From assembly GCA_017577895.1 (NCBI GenBank), contig PKQY01000044.1:1-15491 (forward strand): 15,491 nt of DNA, in the 5' to 3' direction. Positions 4,883-12,883 of the stretch are shown here, piece after piece (position 1 is the first letter of the stretch; the number at the start of each line of letters is the position of its first letter). Below the pieces are notes generated by a model that was not told where the DNA came from, ran no database searches, and was given only the letters and a program-made list of their open reading frames with translations. The translations under genes were made by a program, and so were the position numbers. This DNA comes from Bacillota bacterium. GTDB taxonomy: Bacteria > Bacillota > Bacilli > ZCTH02-B2.

Positions 4883-7759
4883 TTATGGGGTGACAATTTC
4901 GGCCATCTGGGCGAGGCGTTCCTCTGTCCGCTTGCGATCCCGTTCTAAGATGGGCTTCAAATACCGCCCCGTATACGAATCGGGATGCTCCGCCACTTCT
5001 TCCGGCGTGCCACAGGCCACCACTCGGCCGCCGCGGCTGCCGCCTTCCGGCCCGAGGTCGATGATGTAATCGGCCACTTTAATGACGTCTAAATTGTGTT
5101 CGATGACCAACACCGTGTCGCCGTTGTCCACCAGCCGTTGCAACACTTGGAGCAGCCGCTCCACATCGGCTACGTGCAGGCCGGTGGTCGGTTCGTCCAA
5201 GATGTACAATGTCCGGCCATTGCTCCGCCGATGCAGCTCCGATGCCAGTTTCACCCGTTGCGCCTCGCCGCCCGACAGCGTCGTGGCCGGCTGACCCAGT
5301 TTCATGTACCCTAGGCCCACATCCTGCAACGTCTGGAGCTTGCGCTGGATGCGGGGATGATGGCGGAAAAAGTCCACCGCTTCGTCCACGGTCATGGCCA
5401 ACACGTCGGCGATGGATTTGCCTTTGTAGCGCACCTCCAGCGTCTCCCGGTTGTATCGCTTTCCTTGGCACACTTCACACGGGATATACACATCGGGCAA
5501 AAAGTGCATCTCGATTTTGATGATGCCGTCCCCCCGGCACGCCTCGCAGCGGCCGCCTTTGATGTTAAAACTGAACCGCCCTTTTTTGTAACCCCGCAGA
5601 CGGGCTTCCGGGGTTTGGGCAAACACTTCCCGAATGTCGTCAAAAACGCCGGTGTACGTGGCCGGATTGGAGCGAGGGGTACGGCCGATGGGCGACTGGT
5701 CGATGTCGATGACTTTGTCCAAATGTTCCACGCCTTCAATTGTATCATGGGCGCCCGGTTTGACTTTGGCTCGGTGCAATGTCCGCGCCAGCGCTTTGTG
5801 GATGATTTCGTTCACCAGTGTACTTTTGCCCGAACCCGACACCCCGGTAACGCAGATGAACAAGCCCAAGGGCAAGGCGACGTCGATGGACTGCAAGTTG
5901 TTTTCGCGGGCTCCCTTCACCGTCAGCCACTTGTCCCCCGGCTTGCGGCGGCTCAACGGAACCGGAATGAACCGGCGGCCGCTCAAATATTGGCCGGTGA
6001 TGGAATCGGGAGAGGCCATCACTTCTTCCGGCGTGCCGCAGGCCACCACCCGGCCGCCATTGGCGCCGGCCCCCGGGCCGATGTCCACGATGTAGTCGGC
6101 AGCCCGAATGGTATCCTCATCGTGCTCCACCACGATCAACGTGTTGCCCAAATCCCGCATTTCCTTCAGCGTGTTCAACAACCGGTCGTTGTCCCGCTGG
6201 TGCAGTCCAATGCTCGGTTCGTCCAGGACGTACAACACGCCGGTCAGGCGGGAGCCGACCTGGGTCGCCAAGCGAATGCGCTGCGCCTCGCCGCCCGACA
6301 GCGTGCCGGCCGAACGACTCAACGTCAAGTAATCGAGGCCCACATTCTCGAGGAATTGCAAGCGGGAACGAATCTCCCGCAAGATCAGATGGGCGATTTG
6401 CCGTTCCTTTTCCGTCAGTTCCAACTGATTAAAAAAGGCCAGAGCTTCATGAACGGTCAAATCGGTGACCCAAGCGATGTTGCGCCCGCCCACCTGCACC
6501 GCCAGCACTTCCGGTTTCAAACGCTTGCCTTGACAAGCTGGACACGGCCGCACCGACATGTACCCTTCGATCTGCTCGCGGATGACGTCCGACGTCGTCT
6601 CCCGGTAACGGCGCGTCAAATTGGGGATGACGCCTTCAAACGGGATCCGCGCCTGTCGCCTCATGCCGAAGTCGTTTTCATATTGGAACTGAATCATCTC
6701 TTCCGGCCGCCCGTACAACAGCAGGTGCAATTGCTCTTCAGGCAAATGTTGCACCGGCACGTGCATGTCGATGCCAAAATGGGCACACGCCGCCGCCAAC
6801 AGTTGCGGGTAATAGTTGGAGGTGCTGCCCGTCCACGGCGCGATGGCCCCTTCCGCCAGCGTCAAGGAAGGGTCGGGAATGACCAGATCCACATCCACTT
6901 CCATCTGGCTGCCGATGCCGTCGCACACCGGGCAGGCACCGTACGGGCTGTTGAAAGAAAACATCCGCGGGGACAATTCCGGCAAACTGAAGCCGCACTC
7001 CGGACAGGCCAACTTTTGGCTGAACAAAATTTCTTCGTGGCCGATGACGTCCACCAACACCCGCCCGTCTCCTGCCTGCAAAGCTGTTTCCAACGAATCG
7101 GCCAGCCGGGCCGCCACGTCGGGCTTGAGCACAATCCGATCGACGACGACCTCGATGGTGTGTTTTTTGTTCTTTTCCAATTGGATCGGCTCGCTCAAAT
7201 CCCGGATCTCCCCGTCGACCCGCACCCGCACGAAACCTTGCCGGCGCACTTCCTCCAACAGCTTCACATGCTCGCCTTTACGCCCTTGTACCAGGGGAGC
7301 CAAAATTTGCATCCGCGTCCGTTCCGGATAAGCCATGAGCCGGTCCACCATTTGCTGCACGGTCTGGGAAGCAATTTCGATGCCGTGCACGGGACAATGA
7401 GGACGGCCGATGCGGGCAAACAACAGCCGCAAGTAATCGTAAATCTCGGTCACTGTGCCCACGGTGGAACGGGGGTTGCGGCTCGTCGTCTTTTGATCGA
7501 TGGAAATGGCCGGCGACAACCCTTCGATGGTGTCCACGTCGGGTTTGTCCATCTGGCCGAGAAATTGCCGGGCATAGGCCGACAGCGACTCCACGTACCG
7601 CCGCTGCCCTTCGGCATAGATCGTATCAAAGGCCAGCGACGATTTCCCCGAGCCGCTCAACCCGGTAAACACCACCAGCTTCTCCCGCGGAATTTCCACA
7701 TCGACGTTTTTTAAGTTGTGTACCCGTGCCCCTTTGACGATAATCCGGTCTTGTTTCAT
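4883..7759 (-). CDS. uvrA: Excinuclease ABC subunit A
   Basis: UvrA is the damage-scanning ATPase of nucleotide excision repair. It dimerises, loads UvrB at lesions and then leaves. The protein has 958 residues (usual length about 940-960) and both ABC modules are intact. Module one has Walker A GLSGSGKS (33-40), zinc cysteines C252/C255/C276/C279, a further CPAC pair at 406/409, signature LSGGE (487-491) and VLDEP (511-515). Module two has Walker A GVSGSGKS (639-646), the zinc hairpin C738/C741/C761/C764, LSGGE (828-832) and ILDEP (853-857). The start MKQDRIIVKGARVHNLKNVDV is canonical; AAAGGG lies about 7 bases before the ATG. It follows uvrB after 83 bases with no terminator. A 38-base segment is nearly identical in both halves (see findings). 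Confidence 0.98.
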   Translation of the reverse strand: MKQDRIIVKGARVHNLKNVDVEIPREKLVVFTGLSGSGKSSLAFDTIYAEGQRRYVESLSAYARQFLGQMDKPDVDTIEGLSPAISIDQKTTSRNPRSTVGTVTEIYDYLRLLFARIGRPHCPVHGIEIASQTVQQMVDRLMAYPERTRMQILAPLVQGRKGEHVKLLEEVRRQGFVRVRVDGEIRDLSEPIQLEKNKKHTIEVVVDRIVLKPDVAARLADSLETALQAGDGRVLVDVIGHEEILFSQKLACPECGFSLPELSPRMFSFNSPYGACPVCDGIGSQMEVDVDLVIPDPSLTLAEGAIAPWTGSTSNYYPQLLAAACAHFGIDMHVPVQHLPEEQLHLLLYGRPEEMIQFQYENDFGMRRQARIPFEGVIPNLTRRYRETTSDVIREQIEGYMSVRPCPACQGKRLKPEVLAVQVGGRNIAWVTDLTVHEALAFFNQLELTEKERQIAHLILREIRSRLQFLENVGLDYLTLSRSAGTLSGGEAQRIRLATQVGSRLTGVLYVLDEPSIGLHQRDNDRLLNTLKEMRDLGNTLIVVEHDEDTIRAADYIVDIGPGAGANGGRVVACGTPEEVMASPDSITGQYLSGRRFIPVPLSRRKPGDKWLTVKGARENNLQSIDVALPLGLFICVTGVSGSGKSTLVNEIIHKALARTLHRAKVKPGAHDTIEGVEHLDKVIDIDQSPIGRTPRSNPATYTGVFDDIREVFAQTPEARLRGYKKGRFSFNIKGGRCEACRGDGIIKIEMHFLPDVYIPCEVCQGKRYNRETLEVRYKGKSIADVLAMTVDEAVDFFRHHPRIQRKLQTLQDVGLGYMKLGQPATTLSGGEAQRVKLASELHRRSNGRTLYILDEPTTGLHVADVERLLQVLQRLVDNGDTVLVIEHNLDVIKVADYIIDLGPEGGSRGGRVVACGTPEEVAEHPDSYTGRYLKPILERDRKRTEERLAQMAEIVTP

Positions 7760-7842
7760 CCAAACGCCCTTTCCTTCTCCTTAAATTTGCATCCCGTTAC
7801 ATTGGCTTCGTTATCCTGTTACTGCATGGTGACGGCGGCCCT

Positions 7843-9870
7843 TTACCCTTTGGCTGCCCGCCGGTTACGTCCTGCCGGACCCATCTTGATGGGCCGCACT
7901 TCCCCTTTCAGCTCGATGATCAAATCCCGCAACTCGGCGGCCCGTTCGAACATCAACTGGCGGGCCGCTTCTTTCATCTCCTTCTCCAGCCGGGCGATCA
8001 ACTGCTGCCGGTCCTTTTTCGCCAATTCCCGGAATTTCTTTTCCTCCAAATAATCGGCTTTTTGCTCGGCGACTTTGACCGCCTCAATGACGTCGCGCAC
8101 CGCTTTTTTCACCGTCTGCGGCGTAATGCCGTGTTTTTCGTTGTACGCCATCTGGATAGCCCGGCGGCGATTCGTCTCGTCAATAGCCTTGCGCATGGAC
8201 TCGGTGATCGTGTCGGCGTACATGATCACCTTGCCGTTGGCGTTGCGGGCCGCCCTGCCGATGATCTGGATGAGGGACCGCTCTGCCCGCAAAAAGCCTT
8301 CCTTGTCGGCGTCCAAAATGGCCACCAAGGACACTTCCGGCAAATCGAGCCCTTCCCGCAACAAGTTGATGCCGACCAATACGTCGAATTCACCGAGCCG
8401 CAAGTCGCGCAAAATTTGCATCCGTTCCAGCGTCTTGATCTCCGAGTGCATGTAGCGGACGCGAATCCCCACGTCTTTCAAGTAATCGGTCAAATCCTCC
8501 GCCATCCGCTTGGTTAACGTCGTCACCAGCACCCGCTCGTCTCGGGCCACCCGCTGGTTGATCTCGCCGATCAAGTCGTCGATTTGCCCTTCGATGGGCC
8601 GCACTTCCACTTCCGGATCCACCAGCCCCGTCGGGCGGATGATCTGCTCCACCACATCCGGCGCCTTCTCCAGTTCGTAATCCCCCGGCGTGGCCGAAAC
8701 AAAAATGATCTGGTTGATGTGCTGTTCAAATTCCTCGAACTTCAACGGCCGGTTGTCCGCCGCCGACGGCAGGCGGAACCCGTGCTCGATGAGCACCTCC
8801 TTGCGGGCCCGATCGCCGTTATACATGCCCCGCAACTGGGGAATCGTCACGTGAGACTCGTCGATGATGATGAGAAAGTCTTTCGGGAAATAGTCCAGCA
8901 ACGTGTACGGCTTAGAACCGGGCTCCCGGCCAGTCAAATGGAGGGAGTAGTTTTCGATCCCCGCGCAATACCCCACTTCCCGCATCATTTCCATGTCGTA
9001 GCGGGTCCGCTGCTCCAACCGTTGCGCCTCCAACAGCTTGCCGGCGGCCCGCAGTTCCGCCAGCCGCTCTTCCAGTTCTTTTTCAATGCGCTCCAACGCC
9101 CGGCGCATGACCGGCTCGCTGGTGACGAAGTGGGAGGCCGGGAAAATGGCCACGTGTTCCCGTTCACCGATAATTTCGCCCGTCAAGACGTCAATTTCGG
9201 TAATCCGGTCGATCTCGTCACCGAAAAATTCCACCCGCACCGCCTGCTCGCTGCGGGAAGCCGGAAAAATTTCCAGCACGTCGCCGCGGACGCGAAACGT
9301 GCCGCGGACGAAATTGATGTCGTTGCGCTCGTACTGGATATCAACCAGCGCCCGCAAGACGTCGTTGCGATTCCGTTCCATGCCGACCCTGAGCGACAGC
9401 ACTTGCTTCCGGTACTCTTCCGGATCACCCAAGCCGTAAATACAAGAAACACTCGCCACGATGATGACGTCCCGCCGCTCAAACAGAGCGCTGGTGGCCG
9501 AGTGCCGCAGCTTGTCGATTTCGTCGTTGATGCTGGCATCCTTCTCGATGTATGTGTCGGTTTGAGGAATGTAGGCTTCCGGTTGGTAATAATCGTAGTA
9601 GCTTACAAAATATTCCACCGCATTGTGCGGGAAAAACTGTTTGAACTCGCTGCACAACTGGGCCGCCAACGTCTTGTTGTGGGCGATGACCAGCGTCGGT
9701 TTATTGATCTGGGCGATGACATGGGCCATGGTCAACGTCTTGCCCGTTCCCGTCGCCCCCAACAGCGTTTGGTATTTCTTCCCTTGCCGGAGGCCCTCCA
9801 CTAATTTGGCGATGGCTTGCGGCTGATCGCCTTTCGGTTCAAATTCGGATACCAGCTGAAACCGGTCCAT
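7843..9870 (-). CDS. uvrB: Excinuclease ABC subunit B
   Basis: UvrB is the helicase-like damage-verification subunit that receives the lesion from UvrA and recruits UvrC. The protein has 675 residues (B. subtilis UvrB is about 660). Visible parts are Walker A GATGTGKT (38-45), the DNA-clamping beta-hairpin region with SYYDYYQPEAYIPQTDTYIE (about 90-109), motif II DESH (336-339), SATPGDYEL (391-399), helicase motifs NLLREGLDLPEVS and IQIIGRAARN, and a C-terminal UVR motif (EKEMKEAARQLMFERAAELR) that contacts UvrC. I take the ATG at 9870 because MDRFQLVSEFEPKGDQPQAI is the canonical N-terminus and GAGGTGA lies 8 bases before it. The frame stays open further upstream, but only through the terminator and into the minJ-like gene. 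Expression is from an extended -10 promoter. Confidence 0.98.
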   Translation of the reverse strand: MDRFQLVSEFEPKGDQPQAIAKLVEGLRQGKKYQTLLGATGTGKTLTMAHVIAQINKPTLVIAHNKTLAAQLCSEFKQFFPHNAVEYFVSYYDYYQPEAYIPQTDTYIEKDASINDEIDKLRHSATSALFERRDVIIVASVSCIYGLGDPEEYRKQVLSLRVGMERNRNDVLRALVDIQYERNDINFVRGTFRVRGDVLEIFPASRSEQAVRVEFFGDEIDRITEIDVLTGEIIGEREHVAIFPASHFVTSEPVMRRALERIEKELEERLAELRAAGKLLEAQRLEQRTRYDMEMMREVGYCAGIENYSLHLTGREPGSKPYTLLDYFPKDFLIIIDESHVTIPQLRGMYNGDRARKEVLIEHGFRLPSAADNRPLKFEEFEQHINQIIFVSATPGDYELEKAPDVVEQIIRPTGLVDPEVEVRPIEGQIDDLIGEINQRVARDERVLVTTLTKRMAEDLTDYLKDVGIRVRYMHSEIKTLERMQILRDLRLGEFDVLVGINLLREGLDLPEVSLVAILDADKEGFLRAERSLIQIIGRAARNANGKVIMYADTITESMRKAIDETNRRRAIQMAYNEKHGITPQTVKKAVRDVIEAVKVAEQKADYLEEKKFRELAKKDRQQLIARLEKEMKEAARQLMFERAAELRDLIIELKGEVRPIKMGPAGRNRRAAKG

Positions 9871-9878
9871 CGAACGTT

Positions 9879-9884
9879 TCACCT
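9879..9884 (-). promoter_or_regulatory. Ribosome binding site of uvrB
   Basis: AGGTGA (within TTGAGGTGA) lies 8 bases before the ATG at 9870. It fixes the uvrB start and excludes the longer open frame that runs back to 10167. Confidence 0.8.
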
Positions 9885-9892
9885 CAAGGAAC

Positions 9893-9901
9893 ATTATATC
9901 A
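9893..9901 (-). promoter_or_regulatory. Extended -10 promoter of uvrB-uvrA
   Basis: The minus strand reads TGATATAAT: a perfect TATAAT (9893-9898) preceded by TG-N. The -35 position falls in the T run of the minJ terminator (9917-9925) and shows only TTTTTG, so recognition probably relies on the extended -10. Transcription should start near 9886, which leaves a leader of only about 16 bases with the ribosome site almost at its 5' end. Confidence 0.7.
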
Positions 9902-9916
9902 CACGGTTGTGGATGC

Positions 9917-9947
9917 AAAAAAAAAGACGGCCTCGCTCCAAGAGGCC
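9917..9947 (-). terminator. Intrinsic terminator after the minJ-like gene
   Basis: The minus strand has a perfect 6-base-pair stem GGCCTC/GAGGCC (9929-9934 with 9942-9947) and a 7-base loop. It is followed by GTC and nine T. It lies 20 bases after the stop codon and directly upstream of the uvrB promoter. Confidence 0.9.
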
Positions 9948-9967
9948 AACGCTGTCCTGCCGCCGTC

Positions 9968-11176
9968 TCACCCTTCTTTTTCCAATCCCGTAGAAACGCG
10001 GTATGCCTGTTCTTCCTCGATGGCTTTCGTCGGCACGGCGATGATGCCCAACTGGTGATGTTCCCCTTCGTATACCGCCCTTTGGACAAAGCGCACTTCG
10101 CCGCGGTGGTCCAGCACCTCCAGCTTGCAAAAGGCCGGATTCTTCTGCACCGCATGATACAGTTCACGCTCCGAGGACACCGGCTGGCCGTTCACTTTGA
10201 CGACCACTTCACCGGGCTCAATGCCCATGGCTGCGGCGGGACTGCCGGGAATGACGGCCAGCACGGTCAAGCCCCGTTTGTCGGGCAAAAAGCGCCTTTC
10301 TCCATTTTGCTCCCGCCAGAACCAGGCCGCTTGCACCCCCCATTCCCACAGCAAAAACAAGCCGACGCTGACCACAGCCAAAGGCGGCCACCACTGGCCA
10401 AGGGCCGCCAACGCCAGCGCCAACAAGCCGCCGAGCCAGCGGCGCGTTTCCCACCAGGCGGCCTGCTCATCCGGCAAAACCGTGCGGCTTACACAAGAAA
10501 AACCGGCGTACAACGGCAACGGCACCATCGTCCACCCGGTGCTGCCGTCGGCCAACAGCGGCCACCACGGCACTTCCGGACCCCAGCCGGCAAATTCGCC
10601 GCCGGGACTCCAGACCAGCAACGGCAAGGGCCACCACCCTTCCAGCCGGTAGCCGCCGACGGGCAAACCGCGCCGGCCCGCCAGCACCAGGGGGTACGCC
10701 TGCCGCCGCCGAAACCGCCGGAGCAGCCACGCTTCACCCCACTGGAGCAAACCGAGCAACGCCAGCCACGCCGGCCAATGTATCCCGGCCAACGCGTCCC
10801 GCCACCAGAGATCGGCTCCTTGCCAGAAGGGGCCACTGAGCACGAGACCGAGCAGCCACAGCAAACCGATGGTGTACGACAACGGTTGCCAGCGCCGCTG
10901 GAACAAAAACAGCAGGAGCGAAAACCCCCACAATAAAGCAAACGCATCCGGCGTCAACACGACGCCCAGCCCAAGCAACAACCCGCTGAGGATCAGCCCG
11001 GCGGCCACCCCTTCCAGCAGTTGCCGAACGGTCAAAACTACCGGCCCGTGCAGCCGGACGTGGAACATCCGCCGCTCTTCCCGCGCCAGGCGCCCGTTGC
11101 GCCAAGCGATGAGTACCACAGTCAAACACAAATACGCCCAAAAATCAGGATTAAACCATTCGATCCATCCGCTCAT
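9968..11176 (-). CDS. minJ: MinJ-like membrane protein with PDZ domain
   Basis: In Bacillus, MinJ sits at the division site and bridges DivIVA to MinCD, so placing the cell-division inhibitor. This 402-residue protein matches in length (B. subtilis MinJ is about 397) and layout. Hydrophobic segments at about 13-25, 54-74, 77-92, 100-114, 134-145 and 248-280 are followed by a C-terminal PDZ domain at about 300-375 (LTVLAVIPGSPAAAMGIEPGEVVVKVNG, including the GSPA carboxylate-loop region). The N-terminal WRNGRLAREERRMFHVRLHG resembles the family's first cytoplasmic loop. The hydrophobic part and loops are rich in Trp. The ATG at 11176 gives the family-like start MSGWIEWFNPDFWAY; its ribosome site is weak. 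A TTG at 11194, directly after the ctpB stop, is the alternative. Position between ctpB and uvrB is as in relatives. The function is inferred from similarity and synteny. Confidence 0.8.
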   Translation of the reverse strand: MSGWIEWFNPDFWAYLCLTVVLIAWRNGRLAREERRMFHVRLHGPVVLTVRQLLEGVAAGLILSGLLLGLGVVLTPDAFALLWGFSLLLFLFQRRWQPLSYTIGLLWLLGLVLSGPFWQGADLWWRDALAGIHWPAWLALLGLLQWGEAWLLRRFRRRQAYPLVLAGRRGLPVGGYRLEGWWPLPLLVWSPGGEFAGWGPEVPWWPLLADGSTGWTMVPLPLYAGFSCVSRTVLPDEQAAWWETRRWLGGLLALALAALGQWWPPLAVVSVGLFLLWEWGVQAAWFWREQNGERRFLPDKRGLTVLAVIPGSPAAAMGIEPGEVVVKVNGQPVSSERELYHAVQKNPAFCKLEVLDHRGEVRFVQRAVYEGEHHQLGIIAVPTKAIEEEQAYRVSTGLEKEG

Positions 11177-11194
11177 GGTGTGATCATTCCACAA

Positions 11195-12661
11195 TCAGCC
11201 AGTCGTTTCCTGCTTGGCAGCCAGTTTTTCCAAAATTTTCAGGGCCGCTTGCAATTGAATGTCTTTTTCCTTATCTTCCGTCCGGGCCAGCAGCGCCTCA
11301 TTCAGCTTGACGGCCGTCTCGCCGTCGACGATGCCGGTGGGCGACAACCCGGACAACCGTTGAAACGCCTTAAGGGCCTGTTCCGTCTTTTCGTCGAAAT
11401 AGCCGTCATTCCGCCCCGGCGGGAACCCGACCGACTCCAGCACCATCTGCAAGTTTTTCACGTCCAAATTGTTCATGTCCCGTTTCAGGGGCACCGATGG
11501 ATTGACCGGCACGGCGGCAAAGTAGTCCGGCTGCCGGACCACGTGATCCGGTTGGACGCCGGTTTTGTGAATCCAATTTCCTTTCGGCGTCAGCCATTTG
11601 GCGATGGTCAGTTTCAACTCGCTGCCGTCCTGGAGGGACATGGTGTTTTGGACCGTCCCTTTGCCAAACGTGGGCGTACCCACCACCGGCACGCCGGCCG
11701 ATTCCTGCAACGCCGCCGCAAGAATTTCGGAAGCGCTGGCGCTTCCTTCATCGACGAGCACCACCATCGGCAAGTCCAAGCGGCGGGAAGAGGTGGCGTA
11801 CGTGGCTTCCCGATTCCCCTGTTTGTCCTCCACTTGGACGATGACCGACTTGGCCGGCAACAACTCGTCGGCAATCGCCACCACACTTTCCAACAATCCG
11901 CCGGGATTGCCCCGGACGTCGATGACCAATCCTTTGACGCCGGCGTCGGTCAACCTTTGCAATTCTTCTTTAAACCGTTCCGCCGTGTTCATCGAAAATT
12001 GGGTAATTTGAATGTATCCGAAATCCCCCAACCGGTCCGCATACACCGTCTCCAGGGGAATCTCGTCCCGAATGACCGTGATTTTCAACGGTTCATCCAA
12101 ACCGGGACGGGCGATCAACAGTTCCACCTTGCTCCCTTTCGGCCCGCGAATTTTTGCGACGGCTTCCGTCAACGTCATCCCTTCCAGCGACTCGCCGTTG
12201 ACCGACAAAATTTGGTCATTGACGCGCAATCCGGCTTTTTCCGCCGGCGAACCTTTGATGGGAGCCAAGATGGTCACCCGGTTGTTTTGCATGATCACTT
12301 GGGCGCCGATCCCTTCGAAGGAAGACTCCAACGATTCTTGAAACTGGACCGCGGCCTCTTCATCCATATACGTGGAATGGGGATCGTCCAAGGACTCCAC
12401 CATGCCCTGGATGGCCCCTTCCAACAACACTTCGTCATCGACCGGCAAGACGTAATTTTCCTTAATGAGGCGATACGCCCGCACCAATTTGTTCAAACCG
12501 TCCTGATCCAACGCAGCAGAGCTCTCCGACAACCCGTATCGGTCGCCCCATCCGAGGCGGTTCCACCAACCGACCCCGTCATCGGCCATCCACCACTGGG
12601 TCACTAGACTGCTGAGGACCGCCACAGCCAGCAACGCCAGCCAATGTTTCCCCCGTCCCAC
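11195..12661 (-). CDS. ctpB: Carboxy-terminal processing protease, S41 family
   Basis: CtpB-type proteases are membrane-anchored, extracytoplasmic serine proteases; in B. subtilis, CtpB cleaves SpoIVFA to activate SigK processing. The 488-residue protein has a membrane segment (about 7-24, HWLALLAVAVLSSLVTQWW), a PDZ domain (about 110-195, SSFEGIGAQV to a KIRGPKGSKVEL end), the S41 core, and a C-terminal peptidoglycan-binding-like domain (about 398-458, LQMVLESVGF, DGYFDEKTEQALKAFQ). The catalytic set is Ser309 (in EGSASASEI), Lys334 (TFGKGTVQ) and Gln338, the same numbers I recall for B. subtilis CtpB. I use the GTG at 12661 because AAGGAAGGTGA lies just before it; a GTG at 12682 lacks a good site. 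A promoter precedes it, and the minJ-like gene follows within about 20 bases. Confidence 0.93.
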   Translation of the reverse strand: MGRGKHWLALLAVAVLSSLVTQWWMADDGVGWWNRLGWGDRYGLSESSAALDQDGLNKLVRAYRLIKENYVLPVDDEVLLEGAIQGMVESLDDPHSTYMDEEAAVQFQESLESSFEGIGAQVIMQNNRVTILAPIKGSPAEKAGLRVNDQILSVNGESLEGMTLTEAVAKIRGPKGSKVELLIARPGLDEPLKITVIRDEIPLETVYADRLGDFGYIQITQFSMNTAERFKEELQRLTDAGVKGLVIDVRGNPGGLLESVVAIADELLPAKSVIVQVEDKQGNREATYATSSRRLDLPMVVLVDEGSASASEILAAALQESAGVPVVGTPTFGKGTVQNTMSLQDGSELKLTIAKWLTPKGNWIHKTGVQPDHVVRQPDYFAAVPVNPSVPLKRDMNNLDVKNLQMVLESVGFPPGRNDGYFDEKTEQALKAFQRLSGLSPTGIVDGETAVKLNEALLARTEDKEKDIQLQAALKILEKLAAKQETTG

Positions 12662-12666
12662 CTGTT

Positions 12667-12677
12667 TCACCTTCCTT
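12667..12677 (-). promoter_or_regulatory. Ribosome binding site of ctpB
   Basis: AAGGAAGGTGA on the minus strand resembles AAGGAGGTGA with one extra A and ends 5 bases before the GTG at 12661. It argues for that start over the GTG at 12682, which would place this site inside the coding region. Confidence 0.6.
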
Positions 12678-12755
12678 TGCACCTGCTACCACATGTATGT
12701 TCCAACGGCATCAAAGATGAACGCCCTTGGCAGCTCGTCTTCAACTCCTTCTATC

Positions 12756-12784
12756 ATAATAGGAAAACGCGGGCCTTCCTACAA
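12756..12784 (-). promoter_or_regulatory. Predicted promoter of ctpB
   Basis: TTGTAG (12779-12784) and TATTAT (12756-12761) are separated by exactly 17 bases. The -10 differs from consensus at one position; the -35 keeps only TTG. It lies downstream of the M23 gene terminator and about 95 bases before the ctpB start, giving ctpB and minJ their own transcript. Confidence 0.45.
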
Positions 12785-12785
12785 T

Positions 12786-12807
12786 GGGAACTTCCTAGGA
12801 AATCCCC
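12786..12807 (-). repeat. 22-base inverted repeat upstream of the ctpB promoter
   Basis: The centre is the perfect palindrome TTCCTAGGAA (12792-12801), and 18 of 22 positions match across the dyad. The minus-strand RNA can form a 9-base-pair stem with a CUAG loop, because both mismatches become G-U pairs; in plus-strand RNA they are A-C mismatches. It abuts the predicted -35 box. It could be a second hairpin after the terminator or a DNA operator. Confidence 0.55.
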
Positions 12808-12824
12808 ATGCCAGAAAACCCTCG

Positions 12825-12865
12825 CCAATAAAATGTCCCGTCCCAGCCATAGGCCGAGACGGGAC
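12825..12865 (-). terminator. Intrinsic terminator after the M23 peptidase gene
   Basis: An 8-base-pair perfect stem GTCCCGTC/GACGGGAC (12835-12842 with 12858-12865) extends inward on the minus strand through two G-U pairs and four Watson-Crick pairs to a UAU loop, about 14 pairs in all. ATTTTATT follows. It begins about 18 bases after the peptidase stop and separates the ftsEX-M23 unit from ctpB. Confidence 0.88.
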
Positions 12866-12883
12866 GCGTTTGACCATCCACGT

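Noticed and set aside
5357..7714. A 785-codon open frame on the plus strand opposite uvrA
   Set aside because: It is fully antisense to an intact uvrA and its translation (His/Arg/Gln-rich, no recognisable domain) is what GC-rich codon bias produces on the opposite strand.
8584..9804. A 406-codon plus-strand open frame opposite uvrB
   Set aside because: Antisense to conserved uvrB; composition is typical of a complementary-strand artefact.
9871..10167. Possible N-terminal extension of UvrB
   Set aside because: The frame is open, but it runs through the terminator and promoter and into the minJ-like gene. The canonical UvrB N-terminus and a good ribosome site are at 9870.
11021..12607. A 528-codon plus-strand open frame opposite ctpB and the minJ start
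   Set aside because: Antisense to an intact S41 protease and its neighbour; no family resemblance.
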